Shown here: piece after piece, positions 1-8,206 of the stretch
Position numbering within the stretch: the stretch's first letter is position 1
Layout of the letters: each line of letters opens with the position of its first letter
Assembly: GCF_001650875.1 (NCBI RefSeq)
Contig: NZ_LXYI01000037.1
Coordinates: 1-49,285, forward strand
Direction: 5' to 3'
DNA: 49,285 nucleotides
DNA from: Sulfitobacter sp. EhC04
Lineage (GTDB): Bacteria; Pseudomonadota; Alphaproteobacteria; Rhodobacterales; Rhodobacteraceae
The notes under the pieces: model-generated
The model's database searches: none
What the model saw: only the letters and a program-made list of their open reading frames with translations
Told to the model about the DNA's origin: nothing
Translations under genes and position numbers: made by a program

Positions 1-1114
1 CGATCTCCGTCAGGCTGGCACGATAACCCACCGTCAGGGCGTGTTCGCACCAGATCCAATCGAACCCTTCTTTCGCCATACCCAGGGCGATGATGATGTC
101 GACATGATCGCGGTTGTTCTTCTGCGTGGAGTCTTTCAGCGCGGCGGAAACCTTGTCACGCTTGGATGGCTCGTCGTCCACCAGATCGGCGATGCGTAAG
201 ACTCGCTCGTCGGGCGTCTTGACCAGCTGAAAGCCTGTGATGGGATCCGCTCCCTGCCAATCGCCCAGGGCGTCAATGATATGCTCGACCTCGCGATGCT
301 TGTCCTTGGTGCTTTCGCGCGAGTTCACGTTCGGGATGTGAAGGATTGTCTTCTCGGTCGGATCCAGAACCTTGAGGATGTCGTCCGCATAGGACCCGGA
401 ATAGAAGAAATACCCGATGTCGAGCGTCTTGAGGTATTTGTAACCATTCAACTGCTGATAGTAGGTATAGGTGAAGGTATCGAACTTTGCCTCATCTTCG
501 GGCGACAGAACGGCTTCGGCATCGCCGCGGAAATAGGACCCGGTCATCGCAACCAGATGCACCTTGTCGCGCGCGACCAGTGCGCCCAGATGCGTGCCCA
601 GCTTGTTATCAGGGTTGGCAGAGACGTGGTGAAACTCGTCTACCGCGATGAGCCGATCATCAAACGCTTCAATCCCGAACTTGTCCACGGCGAACCGAAA
701 GGTCGCGTGGGTGCAGACCAGAATCTTGTCGTCGCTCGCCAGAAACTTGCCGACAGCGCCGACCTTGCCGTCATCCCCGCTTGGAGCGTTGCATAGGTTC
801 CATCGCGGTTGCACGGTCCAGTCTGCCCAGAAGCCGTACTTGCTCAGCGGCTCGTCGTTGAAGCTGGACCCGATGGATTTTTCCGGCACCACGACGATGG
901 CCTGGCGCAGGCCCTGATTGTGCAGCTTGTCGAGCGCGATGAACATCAGCGCGCGGCTCTTGCCCGAGGCCGGGGGCGACTTGATCAGCAGGTATTGCTC
1001 GCCCCGCTTCTCATAGGCACCCTCTTGCATTTCGCGCATGCCAAGCTCGTTCGATTTGGTCGAGCTTCCATTGGCCGCGTAATTGACAGAGACGGAAGGA
1101 ACCTGCTGTGTCAT
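1..1114 (-). CDS. DEAD/DEAH-type helicase of a methyltransferase-linked defence locus (partial, 3' end outside window)
   Basis: Reading the minus strand from the ATG at 1114 gives 371 codons with no stop before the window edge. Residues around 45-53 form a Walker A variant (SPPASGKS). A DEFHH box (motif II) lies near residue 157 and MTGSYF follows as a motif III-like segment, so this is a superfamily 2 helicase/translocase. Such helicases are commonly encoded downstream of MmeI-like methyltransferases (YeeA/YeeB-type loci), where they are presumed to drive DNA translocation for restriction. The start is supported by an AAGGAAA ribosome site about 7 nt upstream and by a 4-nt overlap with the small frame before it. 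The first ~27 residues are repeated in diverged form in the relic at 2759-2905. Any C-terminal nuclease domain would lie outside the window. Confidence 0.85.
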   Translation of the reverse strand, partial: MTQQVPSVSVNYAANGSSTKSNELGMREMQEGAYEKRGEQYLLIKSPPASGKSRALMFIALDKLHNQGLRQAIVVVPEKSIGSSFNDEPLSKYGFWADWTVQPRWNLCNAPSGDDGKVGAVGKFLASDDKILVCTHATFRFAVDKFGIEAFDDRLIAVDEFHHVSANPDNKLGTHLGALVARDKVHLVAMTGSYFRGDAEAVLSPEDEAKFDTFTYTYYQQLNGYKYLKTLDIGYFFYSGSYADDILKVLDPTEKTILHIPNVNSRESTKDKHREVEHIIDALGDWQGADPITGFQLVKTPDERVLRIADLVDDEPSKRDKVSAALKDSTQKNNRDHVDIIIALGMAKEGFDWIWCEHALTVGYRASLTEI

Positions 1115-1299
1115 GATGTTTTCCTTCTGAGGGGCGCGGAATCATTCGCTTTGGGGCAGGCAATCAAAACCCGATCAAGTAGCGATACCGCACCCTGCCT
1201 ATCGTAACAGTATGATTTATATGTATCTTCCAATTTACGCCCTCTAGCCCACATACGCACAATCAAAACCCGATCAAATGTTGTCCCTGTCACGCCCAT
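1111..1299 (-). CDS. possible 62-aa ORF linking the AlbA-ATPase gene to the helicase gene
   Basis: This open frame overlaps the end of the upstream ATPase-fold gene by 10 nt and stops in a TCATGA context that overlaps the helicase start, the same coupling seen elsewhere in the operon. The predicted peptide contains FDRVLIV and LLDRVLIA, both produced by an 18-bp direct repeat inside it. There is no clear Shine-Dalgarno sequence and no recognisable domain. It may be a real coupled small gene or simply open sequence left at a recombination junction. I cannot decide which. Confidence 0.3.
   Translation of the reverse strand: MGVTGTTFDRVLIVRMWARGRKLEDTYKSYCYDRQGAVSLLDRVLIACPKANDSAPLRRKTS
1161..1277. 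repeat. pair of 18-bp direct repeats
   Basis: CAATCAAAACCCGATCAA occurs exactly at 1161-1178 and again at 1260-1277, 99 bp apart, in the short interval between the ATPase-fold gene and the helicase. They may be recombination or insertion footprints or binding sites. No further copy was noticed in the window. Confidence 0.8.
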
Positions 1300-2762
1300 G
1301 AGGGGACATATCCGGCCCGAGGGCGTTCAGCATCCGCAGGACGGATCAGATCAGCATCCAGCGTTGCGCGAATAACCCGCGATGCCTGCGCAGCGTTCTG
1401 GTCGTCGATGCCAAGCCGCTCCCGAAGTGTCGCGTTCGTCATCTTTTGACCGCCTACGTATTTGAGCGCGGCATGTTGGTAACACGCTCGCACGGCTTCT
1501 TCCGGTGTCATGTCCGCAAATCGGCGTGGTGCAAACAGAACCACGCGCACGGCGTCTCCCTCCATGCGGAAATCCGGTGGGGGCAACTGGTGTAGCTCAA
1601 CCGCCGAGATCACCTTGTCGATGCCGGTGCCTTGTTCTTCGCAAAGTTTCATGCGCCGCATCAAGGAAGCAAGAGCTTCATTTCGGGAACGCGGGGGCGA
1701 GTCCAAAAACCGGTCGGGGCTAACCAAGGGGGCGCCCGGGTTCGTGATCTCCATGCGATCGCTGAATAACTCGATGAGTGGACCGGCACCGGTGATCGTC
1801 ATGTCCTGGTGGATCAATGCGTTGGCGATCAATTCGCGGATCGCTATCGACGGGTAGAGCGGACGCTCCTCGCGGAATGCTTTACCAATCAATTCGTTGC
1901 GAGGCAGAAGGCCGTCGATGTAATCCACCAGCCCCTGAAATCCCGCTGCATAGCCGCGCTGGCCATCCTGGCGGTGACTCACGTCATCTGCACGTCCGGT
2001 GCCGGCATAGGCCACGAAACGGACGCCTTTGCGCTCTACAGAGGGGCCGAAATCGGCAAGTTTCTTAGCATACAGGATTGCACCCAGATTGGTGATGTTC
2101 CAACGGTCGCTTACATCTTTCTGGATCAGGCGATCTGCCATTAGCCTGTCGAAGATCCCCTGCCTGTTATCCGGCAAGGGCTGGCCCGTAAGATCGAAAT
2201 AGTTGGCGTAATTCAGCCGCGCAAGAACGTCGTCGCCGGTTAGGAACTGCGCCGCGACCCCTGTCTCCCAAGCGTATGGCTGCAACTTGGCCCAGAGGGC
2301 ACGCAGGCGTTCCGGATGGTCGGACAAGCGCGGCGTGGCGCTGCCGATGCGCAAATAGGCTGTGCGGTCAAATTCTACCGGGGCGGTTGCGGCGGCGGGG
2401 ATGGTCAGCAGGATCAGACGCCCCCCACGATGATCAACTTCTTCGAAGCGAAACTCGATGCTAGGCGACAGGTGGTTCGCAATCCACAGTTCGAGCGGCT
2501 GCCCCTTCTCCTTCTTCACCGTCGGCTCAAAAACCGTGCCGACAGCCGCGTGATCACCGTCTCGCACCCCCCAAACCACATAGGCAAAGTGCTGATCGGC
2601 CAGACGTGCGGCATTGGACAAGGCCGAAATCAGCTTACCGATCAACGGTCCGTCAGCATTGTTTTCCTTGAACTCGATCCAGGTGGTTTCCGCTGGTTTG
2701 GCGCGCAGATCGTCCACCAGCCTGCGGGTGCGTTCCGCGCTCATGACAGGGTCAAGGGTCAT
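1290..2762 (-). CDS. AlbA/Schlafen (AAA_4)-type DNA-binding protein with RecG-like/HATPase_c_4 domain
   Basis: The 490-aa protein starts at the ATG at 2762, which overlaps the stop of the preceding helicase relic as ATGA. The N-terminal part carries the AlbA_2/Schlafen-like signature (WIEFKENN at residues 28-35, then VVWGVRDGD). The middle and C-terminal parts contain RELIANALIHQD and EEQGTGIDKVI, as in the HATPase_c_4 'ATP-dependent DNA helicase RecG-related' family, followed by a probable winged helix at the C terminus. Such proteins act as putative transcription regulators or effectors and are often found inserted within restriction-modification operons. Here it sits between a relic and a complete start of the same helicase family, so it seems to have been brought in by recombination. 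The exact biochemical role is unknown. The frame is also open upstream of 2762, but that part only restates the helicase relic in another frame. Confidence 0.85.
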   Translation of the reverse strand: MTLDPVMSAERTRRLVDDLRAKPAETTWIEFKENNADGPLIGKLISALSNAARLADQHFAYVVWGVRDGDHAAVGTVFEPTVKKEKGQPLELWIANHLSPSIEFRFEEVDHRGGRLILLTIPAAATAPVEFDRTAYLRIGSATPRLSDHPERLRALWAKLQPYAWETGVAAQFLTGDDVLARLNYANYFDLTGQPLPDNRQGIFDRLMADRLIQKDVSDRWNITNLGAILYAKKLADFGPSVERKGVRFVAYAGTGRADDVSHRQDGQRGYAAGFQGLVDYIDGLLPRNELIGKAFREERPLYPSIAIRELIANALIHQDMTITGAGPLIELFSDRMEITNPGAPLVSPDRFLDSPPRSRNEALASLMRRMKLCEEQGTGIDKVISAVELHQLPPPDFRMEGDAVRVVLFAPRRFADMTPEEAVRACYQHAALKYVGGQKMTNATLRERLGIDDQNAAQASRVIRATLDADLIRPADAERPRAGYVPSWA

Positions 2763-2905
2763 CGTGTGTTCACTTTCTGACCCATCACGACCAACCGGCG
2801 CTTCGCGTAGGCGCGTTCCTGCTTCACGCGCATGCCCAGCTCGTTCGACGTGGTCGAGCTGCCGTTGACGGCGTATTTGACGGAGACGGAGGGGACTGGC
2901 TGCAT
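2759..2905 (-). pseudogene. truncated second copy of the helicase 5' end (48 codons)
   Basis: The ATG at 2905 has a good AGGAG site (2911-2915) embedded in the stop of the upstream gene. The peptide begins MQPVPSVSVKYA and contains NELGMR. The complete helicase at 1-1114 begins MTQQVPSVSVNYA and also has NELGMR. Similarity ends after about 30 codons and the frame closes at a TGA that overlaps the next ATG. The two copies differ at many positions, so this is not a fresh tandem duplication. It is best read as the original helicase start, cut off when the ATPase gene and a different helicase allele were recombined in. It is still likely to be translated and may couple translation to the next gene. 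Confidence 0.75.
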
Positions 2906-2913
2906 GACGTCTC

Positions 2914-3348
2914 CTAAATTTCGTATTTCTCAAGATACGGTCGAATGGTTTTTGGAACATAGTTCCATGTGCGATTCCAGTTCTCGCGCCATTGGACCGG
3001 ACTATCCGGGGTAACAAAGCCAGCCTCATGCAGCTCGTGACGCAAAGTGTCATGTGGATAAAGGTAATATCGCTCCCCATCTCGAAACCCTATGTGAAGG
3101 TCGAGACCACGATATTTGCCCTGAAAAGTCAGCCGGGCTTTGAGTTGGACCTTGAGCATGATCTCCTTGCTGAAATGATAAGCAAGAAAGTCAGCGCCCT
3201 TCCAGTCGTCTGATAGCAAAATGCAGGTGAAGCCATAATCAGCCAAGCGCCCTGACATCTTTTGGAAATTATAGGTCTCCTTCTGCCGGGCGTTCAGTTT
3301 TTCATAGTCCACCTTTTGCAACTTCAGCGGCTCACTGGTCTGAGTCAT
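2914..3348 (-). CDS. small PD-(D/E)XK-like protein of the methyltransferase operon
   Basis: This 144-aa protein begins at the ATG at 3348, overlapping the methyltransferase stop by 4 nt (ATGA). It contains WKGADFLAYHF followed by LKVQLKARL, a D...QxK arrangement that resembles the core of PD-(D/E)XK nuclease folds. The remainder has no recognisable motif. Its place between methyltransferase and helicase suggests it could supply the cleavage function of the system, since the methyltransferase lacks an obvious N-terminal nuclease signature. The fold assignment is from motif spacing only. It could instead be a non-catalytic DNA-binding subunit. Confidence 0.75.
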   Translation of the reverse strand: MTQTSEPLKLQKVDYEKLNARQKETYNFQKMSGRLADYGFTCILLSDDWKGADFLAYHFSKEIMLKVQLKARLTFQGKYRGLDLHIGFRDGERYYLYPHDTLRHELHEAGFVTPDSPVQWRENWNRTWNYVPKTIRPYLEKYEI

Positions 3349-6083
3349 GCGCTCACCTTCGTCGTCATCCGCGTGTACATCTCGAACAGTTTTTCCAGCC
3401 GTTCGGTGTCGTTGCGGAAGCGGCGGCCGATGTAGATGCGTTCCAGCACCTCGTCGTTGTGGTCATGGGCGGCGCGGAGGTTGGCGGGCATTTTTTCGGG
3501 GTCGTAGAGGTCGGCGATGGTGGCGGGGAAATGCGCCTCGCGGGCCAGAAGGATGCCTTCCGCCGCCGCTGTCAGGTCGGCGCGGTTCTTTTCGGTCAGT
3601 TTGGGTACGGGGAAGGTGTTCCAGCCGAGGGTGTTCGAGAACCTATAGTCTGTCTTGATTTTCCCACAAACAGTAGCAATCCAAACCAAGCACAACCGCG
3701 ATGCCATTGTCGCGATGTTCCACAACGGCGGATCGAAAAAAGCAAATCCACCGTCTCCAACGATGGCACCGCGCGGCAAGGTAGCCACTGGATAGAAATC
3801 GCGCTCTTCGGAGGAGTGCCGAGGAATCTGAAAAACTATCTCGTCACCAGTTTGTCGAACCTGCTGGAAAAGATGTGGAGAACTTGCACCCGCCTTTGTG
3901 AGTTCCTTTTCGCTCTTTCGCCTCATTTCCGCAACAATATCGAAACGTTCCTTAAATTCAGGTATTTCTCGAAGTGCTGAGTAGTCTTGCTCATTCATCC
4001 ATATGCAGTATCGGCCAACACCATGTGTAGCATCGTGCGCCCCAAAAAATGGTCGAATGACGTCCGTGCGATGTCCCGCCTTTGAGCGAAGGCTGGCAGC
4101 AATCTCTGAGTTGAAAATCAGCCCTCCACCATCAGCAGGTTTGCTTCCGTTCACAACTGGACTTAGGCCTTGCAATGGTCGCGTTGCGTTTTGAACATAC
4201 ACATCGCGATATGGGACCAAATAAGCATTGATATTCTCAACTTCTCGTACGTTTCCTTCCATCCCATCAAAGAGCTTTGCCTGCCCAAGCTTCCTCGAGA
4301 ACCCAACTATACATACAGTGACACCAGCATTACGAGCGGCCAAATTTTGCCATTTGAAGGAGGTAACCGCAAAATTTATTCGAACTGATTGATTGATTAT
4401 ACTTGGCCAAAATCGGAAAACTTGTTCCCCTTGGCAAACGGAGTTTGTTGTAACAAAAGCCGCGGATGCCTCTGTAAAATCCAAATAGCGTCGCGCCTTG
4501 AGAAAGAACCCCAGTATATAGTCAAGTGACTTCCAAGTGGGAAACTCGCCGTCAAACAAGGATCGCATATCGTCCTTTTGGCTCGGCTCTTGTTCGGTTC
4601 CACCTTTGTATGGTGGGTTCCCGCAGATATAGGTCTCACCCCCCTCATTCGCGAAGTCGATCTGCGCCTGATCCAGCGGCGACATGAACAGGTCATCGGC
4701 CTGAAACTTCACCCCTGTCCCCGTGGGCGGGCAGACCGACAGCCAGTCCAACCGCAGGGCGTTGCCGCAGGTGATCCAGTTCTGCGCGTCCAGTGGCAGA
4801 AATTCTGCGAGGGCTTCTTTCTGGCCGCGATAGGTCACGTCGCATTGGTATTCCGCGATGATCAGCGCCAGCCGCGCGATCTCGGCCGAGAAGTCGCGCA
4901 GTTCGATCCCGCGATAGTTGGTCAGGGGAATGTCGGTGCGGCGCAGCGGTTCGCCCCGGCGCTTGTTGATCTCATATTCAAGGCTGCGCATTTCCTTGTA
5001 GGCGATGACAAGGAAGTTGCCCGACCCGCAGGCGGGATCGAACACGCGGATCTTGGCCATGCGCGCGCGCAGATTGGCCAGCTTGCGCGCGTTGTCGCCC
5101 GCCGCCTCCAGCTCCGCGCGCAGATCATCGAGGAAGAGCGGGTTCAGAACCTTCAGGATGTTCGGCACGGATGTGTAGTGCATGCCGAGGACCGAGCGTT
5201 CCTCCTCATCCGCCACCGCCTGGATCATCGAGCCGAAGATGTCGGGGTTGATCTGCGTCCAGTCGAGGCTGCCGATATGGGACAGGTAACGCTGCGCGAT
5301 CTTGGAAAAGCGCGGCACATCGGTGCTGCCCGAGAAGAGCCCGCCGTTCACATAGGGAAAAGCATCGGCCCAGCGGGGCAGCTTGGCCTCGGCGCGTTTG
5401 GGGATGGGCGTGTTCATCGCGCGGAAGATTTCGCCAATGACTTCGTGCGTGTTCGAGCCGTCGCGGTTCGCCATCTGGTCGATCGTGGCGGTGAACAGGT
5501 TGTCGCTGACAAAGATGTCGGTGTCTTCGGCAAAGAAGCAGAAGATCAGCCGCGCCATGAAATGATTCATGTCGTGGCGCTTCTCAGCGCTGCCCCAGTC
5601 GGGGTTGTCCTTGATCAGCTCGACATAGAGCCGGTTGAGGCGGCTGGTCGCGCGGATGTCAAAGGCGCTTTCGCGGATTTGTTTGACGGTGGAGATACCG
5701 GCGAGCGGCAGGAAGAAGCCGAAGTGATCGGGGAAATCGGTATAGCGGCAGGCGATGGTTTCGCCGGTGGTGATATCCTCGGCCTCGAGGTCGATGCCAT
5801 CGGTGGCGAGGATGAACTTCGCCTTGGCGCGGAAGGTGGTAGGGCTGTCGCGAAGGGCGGTCAGGGTCGCCGCGATGTCGCCCGGTGCGCAGGTCGCAAG
5901 ATGGATGTTGTTGGTCTGCAGGACGCCGCCGATATCGGACTTGTTCGACGCGCCGGTGCGCAGCCGCTTGATGGTCGTGTCCTTGTTGCCGAAGGCCATG
6001 AGGAGGGCATAGGGGAACTCGGCCGCGTCAAAGGGCTGCTCGGCAAGTTCGGAAACGGCTTGTTCGATTTCAACGGCGTTCAT
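3345..6083 (-). CDS. MmeI/YeeA-like N6-adenine DNA methyltransferase (912 aa)
   Basis: A class I SAM-dependent methyltransferase: FDPACGSGNF (residues 348-357) is motif I and NPPY (489-492) is catalytic motif IV of N6-adenine enzymes. An all-helical region precedes the catalytic core (about residues 150-340) and a target-recognition-like region follows it, matching the MmeI helical, methylase, TRD and C-terminal order. The N-terminal 130 residues are conserved in this family, but I see no clear PD-(D/E)XK triad there, unlike MmeI itself. The gene overlaps the toxin gene upstream and the small nuclease-like gene downstream by 4 nt each, so all are probably translated from one message. It probably modifies host DNA so that the linked helicase/nuclease components attack only unmodified DNA. 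Confidence 0.93.
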   Translation of the reverse strand: MNAVEIEQAVSELAEQPFDAAEFPYALLMAFGNKDTTIKRLRTGASNKSDIGGVLQTNNIHLATCAPGDIAATLTALRDSPTTFRAKAKFILATDGIDLEAEDITTGETIACRYTDFPDHFGFFLPLAGISTVKQIRESAFDIRATSRLNRLYVELIKDNPDWGSAEKRHDMNHFMARLIFCFFAEDTDIFVSDNLFTATIDQMANRDGSNTHEVIGEIFRAMNTPIPKRAEAKLPRWADAFPYVNGGLFSGSTDVPRFSKIAQRYLSHIGSLDWTQINPDIFGSMIQAVADEEERSVLGMHYTSVPNILKVLNPLFLDDLRAELEAAGDNARKLANLRARMAKIRVFDPACGSGNFLVIAYKEMRSLEYEINKRRGEPLRRTDIPLTNYRGIELRDFSAEIARLALIIAEYQCDVTYRGQKEALAEFLPLDAQNWITCGNALRLDWLSVCPPTGTGVKFQADDLFMSPLDQAQIDFANEGGETYICGNPPYKGGTEQEPSQKDDMRSLFDGEFPTWKSLDYILGFFLKARRYLDFTEASAAFVTTNSVCQGEQVFRFWPSIINQSVRINFAVTSFKWQNLAARNAGVTVCIVGFSRKLGQAKLFDGMEGNVREVENINAYLVPYRDVYVQNATRPLQGLSPVVNGSKPADGGGLIFNSEIAASLRSKAGHRTDVIRPFFGAHDATHGVGRYCIWMNEQDYSALREIPEFKERFDIVAEMRRKSEKELTKAGASSPHLFQQVRQTGDEIVFQIPRHSSEERDFYPVATLPRGAIVGDGGFAFFDPPLWNIATMASRLCLVWIATVCGKIKTDYRFSNTLGWNTFPVPKLTEKNRADLTAAAEGILLAREAHFPATIADLYDPEKMPANLRAAHDHNDEVLERIYIGRRFRNDTERLEKLFEMYTRMTTKVSA

Positions 6084-6502
6084 GCGGCGGTCCAGGGGTT
6101 GATCAGGTCAATCTCGCAACCCTCGAAGTCAGACGTGTTGCGCGTGGCGACGGAGGCACCACGGAAGTGGGCAATGGAGGCGATCTGGCAATCGGCCTGG
6201 GCGATCGGCCGCCCGGCGGACCGTCGTGCGGCAGCGATGGTGGCATAGGACTGCGCGGCGTCGCTGTCGAAGGGCAGAATGCGCCCGGCAAGGTCCTCGC
6301 GCAGGATGCGGTCCACGGCGTCAACCAACGCGGCGCGGCGCTTGCCGTTCCCCATGATTGCGAGGCCATAGCGTAGCTCCGCCTCCGATATCGAGGTCAG
6401 ATAAACGTTGAGCCCGTCCTGAGCGGACAGCCAGTGTTCGACCTTGGGCTCCGGGGCCGGGCGCAACAGCTCGGAGATGACATTCGTGTCGAGGATGATC
6501 AT
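6080..6502 (-). CDS. fitB: FitB/VapC-family PIN-domain toxin ribonuclease
   Basis: The 140-aa PIN-domain protein has the expected acidic residues: D5 in LDTNVISELLR, E40/E42 in ISEAELRYG, D104 in AQADCQIASIA and D125 in NTSDFEG. These bind Mg2+/Mn2+ for RNA cleavage. It follows the FitA-type antitoxin gene by 3 nt and overlaps the methyltransferase start by 4 nt. Placing a toxin-antitoxin pair at the head of a methyltransferase operon could stabilise the whole locus: loss of the operon would free the toxin. RNA target unknown. Confidence 0.92.
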   Translation of the reverse strand: MIILDTNVISELLRPAPEPKVEHWLSAQDGLNVYLTSISEAELRYGLAIMGNGKRRAALVDAVDRILREDLAGRILPFDSDAAQSYATIAAARRSAGRPIAQADCQIASIAHFRGASVATRNTSDFEGCEIDLINPWTAA

Positions 6503-6505
6503 GCG

Positions 6506-6754
6506 TCAGGCCTGGTCGAACGCGGGCGGTTCACGCATGGCTTCACGCTGCGGAAGGTCGAGATCAACGCCGCCCAGAGGCGCGACCCGCGCACGGATCG
6601 CCGCGGCAAGATCGTGGGAGGGCTTCGCTTCGCCGACGGCATGGCGCAAGATCTCGCGCGCCTCCTCTTCCATCGAACGGCCGTGCTCAGCCGCACGGAT
6701 GCGAAGGCGGCGCTTCACGTCATCGTCAAGGTTCCGGATGGTAATGCTTGCCAT
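6506..6754 (-). CDS. fitA: FitA-type ribbon-helix-helix antitoxin
   Basis: The 82-aa protein opens with MASITIRNLDDDVKRRL and continues with a typical FitA Arc-like ribbon-helix-helix, then a C-terminal tail that would wrap the PIN toxin. The ATG at 6754 has a strong GGAGGAG ribosome site 4-5 nt upstream. It is the first gene of the minus-strand defence operon and is expected to repress that operon together with FitB, probably through the inverted repeat at 6781-6797. Confidence 0.92.
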   Translation of the reverse strand: MASITIRNLDDDVKRRLRIRAAEHGRSMEEEAREILRHAVGEAKPSHDLAAAIRARVAPLGGVDLDLPQREAMREPPAFDQA

Positions 6755-6780
6755 GATCTCCTCCTGATAGGAGTGTAATC

Positions 6781-6797
6781 ATCGCAATCAATGCGAT
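6781..6797 (-). promoter_or_regulatory. candidate FitAB operator (inverted repeat)
   Basis: ATCGCA-ATCAA-TGCGAT forms a perfect 6-bp inverted repeat 27 bp upstream of the fitA start codon. Fit-type antitoxins bind inverted repeats in their own promoters, so this is the best operator candidate. A second short palindrome (CTCCT-GAT-AGGAG) lies over the ribosome site. Confidence 0.45.
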
Positions 6798-6900
6798 CAA
6801 GGCTAATCGCTGGAACGCATGGTTTCCTCAGGGTGGGCAAGCCGACGCTGTCGGCTCGCGATCTTGCCGACCACCGCAACCGCAATACACATCACCAATG

Positions 6901-6929
6901 TTGCAATAGTATATTTTCGTATGTATGCT
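6901..6929 (+). promoter_or_regulatory. candidate promoter with shared motif, copy A
   Basis: TTGCAA (6901-6906), 17-bp spacer, TATGCT (6924-6929), ending 27 bp before the ATG at 6957. The spacer holds TATATTTTCGTA (6910-6921), one of four similar 12-mers in the window. Confidence 0.45.
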
Positions 6930-6956
6930 GGGTGAAGATCGTCAAGGGTCCTTGCC

Positions 6957-7712
6957 ATGCGTTTCGAATTCAAAAATCTCCCTCTGGTGGCCTTTTTAGC
7001 TCTCGCCTTGATCGGCCCAACAGTTCCGACGCAAGCACGCGCCCAAACCTATCAGATCGATTGCGCCATCCTGCTGTGTTTGTCCGGTGGGTGGCCGGCT
7101 TCCGTGCCATGCGCACGCGCGCGGGCCGAGTTCATCCGGCGCATCACACCATGGCCGGTGGAGCCGCCGCTGCAGATTTGGCGCTGCCCCATGGGTGCGT
7201 CTTACGATGGGCCTGCCAGGTCGCGCCCCACGGACCGGATCTTCGATGCCCTATATGGTGGTTCAGGAACCCCACCAAACTCTTCAGCCCCGCTCTTCGA
7301 TCAGGCAGCCGAGGCTGGCGGAATGCTCGGGCTGAAAGGCTCCGACGCTGTCTGGGGGAACCTCGTGCGGGCTGATTACGCCCTCCAGCTCGTAGAAGAC
7401 CGCGCCGATATCGATATCAGCGGGCCGGAATTCAATTTCGTGCGCTCCATCCGCGTCTTTGACGTTCGTTATGCCCGCCAGTACGAATCCGGGCGAGATG
7501 GCGACTGCAACCGCAGCGCCGTCGTTGTCCTCGGCACCTACGGGATCCAGGGCGATTTTTCTTGGAGGGCGTCGTCACCCGCAGCGCTTCCTGCTGCGCA
7601 TGCCGGTCTCGAGCGGTGGGGCGAGCACTGCCCGAACATTTATCACAGATCCGTCTTCGTAGAGTGGCGTGACTATAGCGGGAATTACGGCTTTGAGCAG
7701 GTCAATTACTGA
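6957..7712 (+). CDS. exported cysteine-rich protein, weakly TrbM-like
   Basis: The 251-aa protein has a Sec signal peptide (basic start, hydrophobic core, ARAQ cleavage-like site near residue 30). Right after it comes CAILLCLSGGWP and a spaced PC, which resembles the cysteine motif at the start of TrbM-family conjugation proteins (C-x-ILCLS...C). The remaining ~190 residues have no known domain and contain further cysteines (WRCPMG, GDCNRS, EHCPN), probably in disulfides in the periplasm. A role in conjugation is inferred from the motif and from the shared promoter element with the virB operon. Confidence 0.75.
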   Translation: MRFEFKNLPLVAFLALALIGPTVPTQARAQTYQIDCAILLCLSGGWPASVPCARARAEFIRRITPWPVEPPLQIWRCPMGASYDGPARSRPTDRIFDALYGGSGTPPNSSAPLFDQAAEAGGMLGLKGSDAVWGNLVRADYALQLVEDRADIDISGPEFNFVRSIRVFDVRYARQYESGRDGDCNRSAVVVLGTYGIQGDFSWRASSPAALPAAHAGLERWGEHCPNIYHRSVFVEWRDYSGNYGFEQVNY

Positions 7713-7815
7713 CTGTTGAGGCGCAGCGACGTCGCGCAGAGCCTTGTACAAAATCAAACCTGGAATGCAGAAAAAACCACACAATCGAGGGCCATAAAGG
7801 CCATATTCTTCCATA

Positions 7816-8040
7816 TCAGTCGTAGCGACAATTAAGCTGCGTGAGAGACGCGAAGTCGATTTCAGCTTTATCGGCATCGCTAAGATCCGGGTAAATCCTT
7901 GAGACGCGCTGTGGGCCATGCATGTCCCACCGGATTGCCAGAGCACCTGTGTTCCAGCGATATACCCAGCCGACAATGGTTTCTTCATCGGCTGCAATCA
8001 AAATGGCGATCGCGACGCCTTCGACCTCAGTTTCGTTCAC
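7816..8040 (-). CDS. hypothetical protein, 74 aa
   Basis: Opens at a GTG (8038-8040) with GGAAG about 12 nt upstream. Sequence features are an acidic start (MNETEVEG), a hydrophobic stretch VAIAILIAA and a WVYRWNTG segment. Codon use looks coding. No family recognised. It lies between the convergent 6957-7712 gene and the XRE regulator. Confidence 0.5.
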   Translation of the reverse strand: MNETEVEGVAIAILIAADEETIVGWVYRWNTGALAIRWDMHGPQRVSRIYPDLSDADKAEIDFASLTQLNCRYD

Positions 8041-8161
8041 TGTTTACTGACTTCCTGCAATTTGGCGTTGCGGATAGCAGCTCAGATCCAAATCGTTTGC
8101 CGCAACCGTATGCCGGGCCTCGTTAAAATCGGTTACTGTTCGTCCTCGCGGTAGCGAATTC

Positions 8162-8187
8162 ACACCGGGAGATGTCACCTCCCGTGT
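8162..8187 (-). terminator. weak hairpin after the XRE gene
   Basis: An imperfect stem (GGGAG/CTCCC core extended by CAC/GTG pairs) lies about 20 nt past the stop of the XRE gene. No strong T tract follows, so termination is uncertain. Confidence 0.3.
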
Positions 8188-8206
8188 TCTCGATTGATGA
8201 AATCGC

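Noticed and set aside
4578..6248. Long plus-strand open frame (556 codons) opposite the methyltransferase gene
   Set aside because: Antisense shadow of a GC-rich gene: no ribosome site, no domain, Arg/Gly/Asp/Gln-heavy composition.
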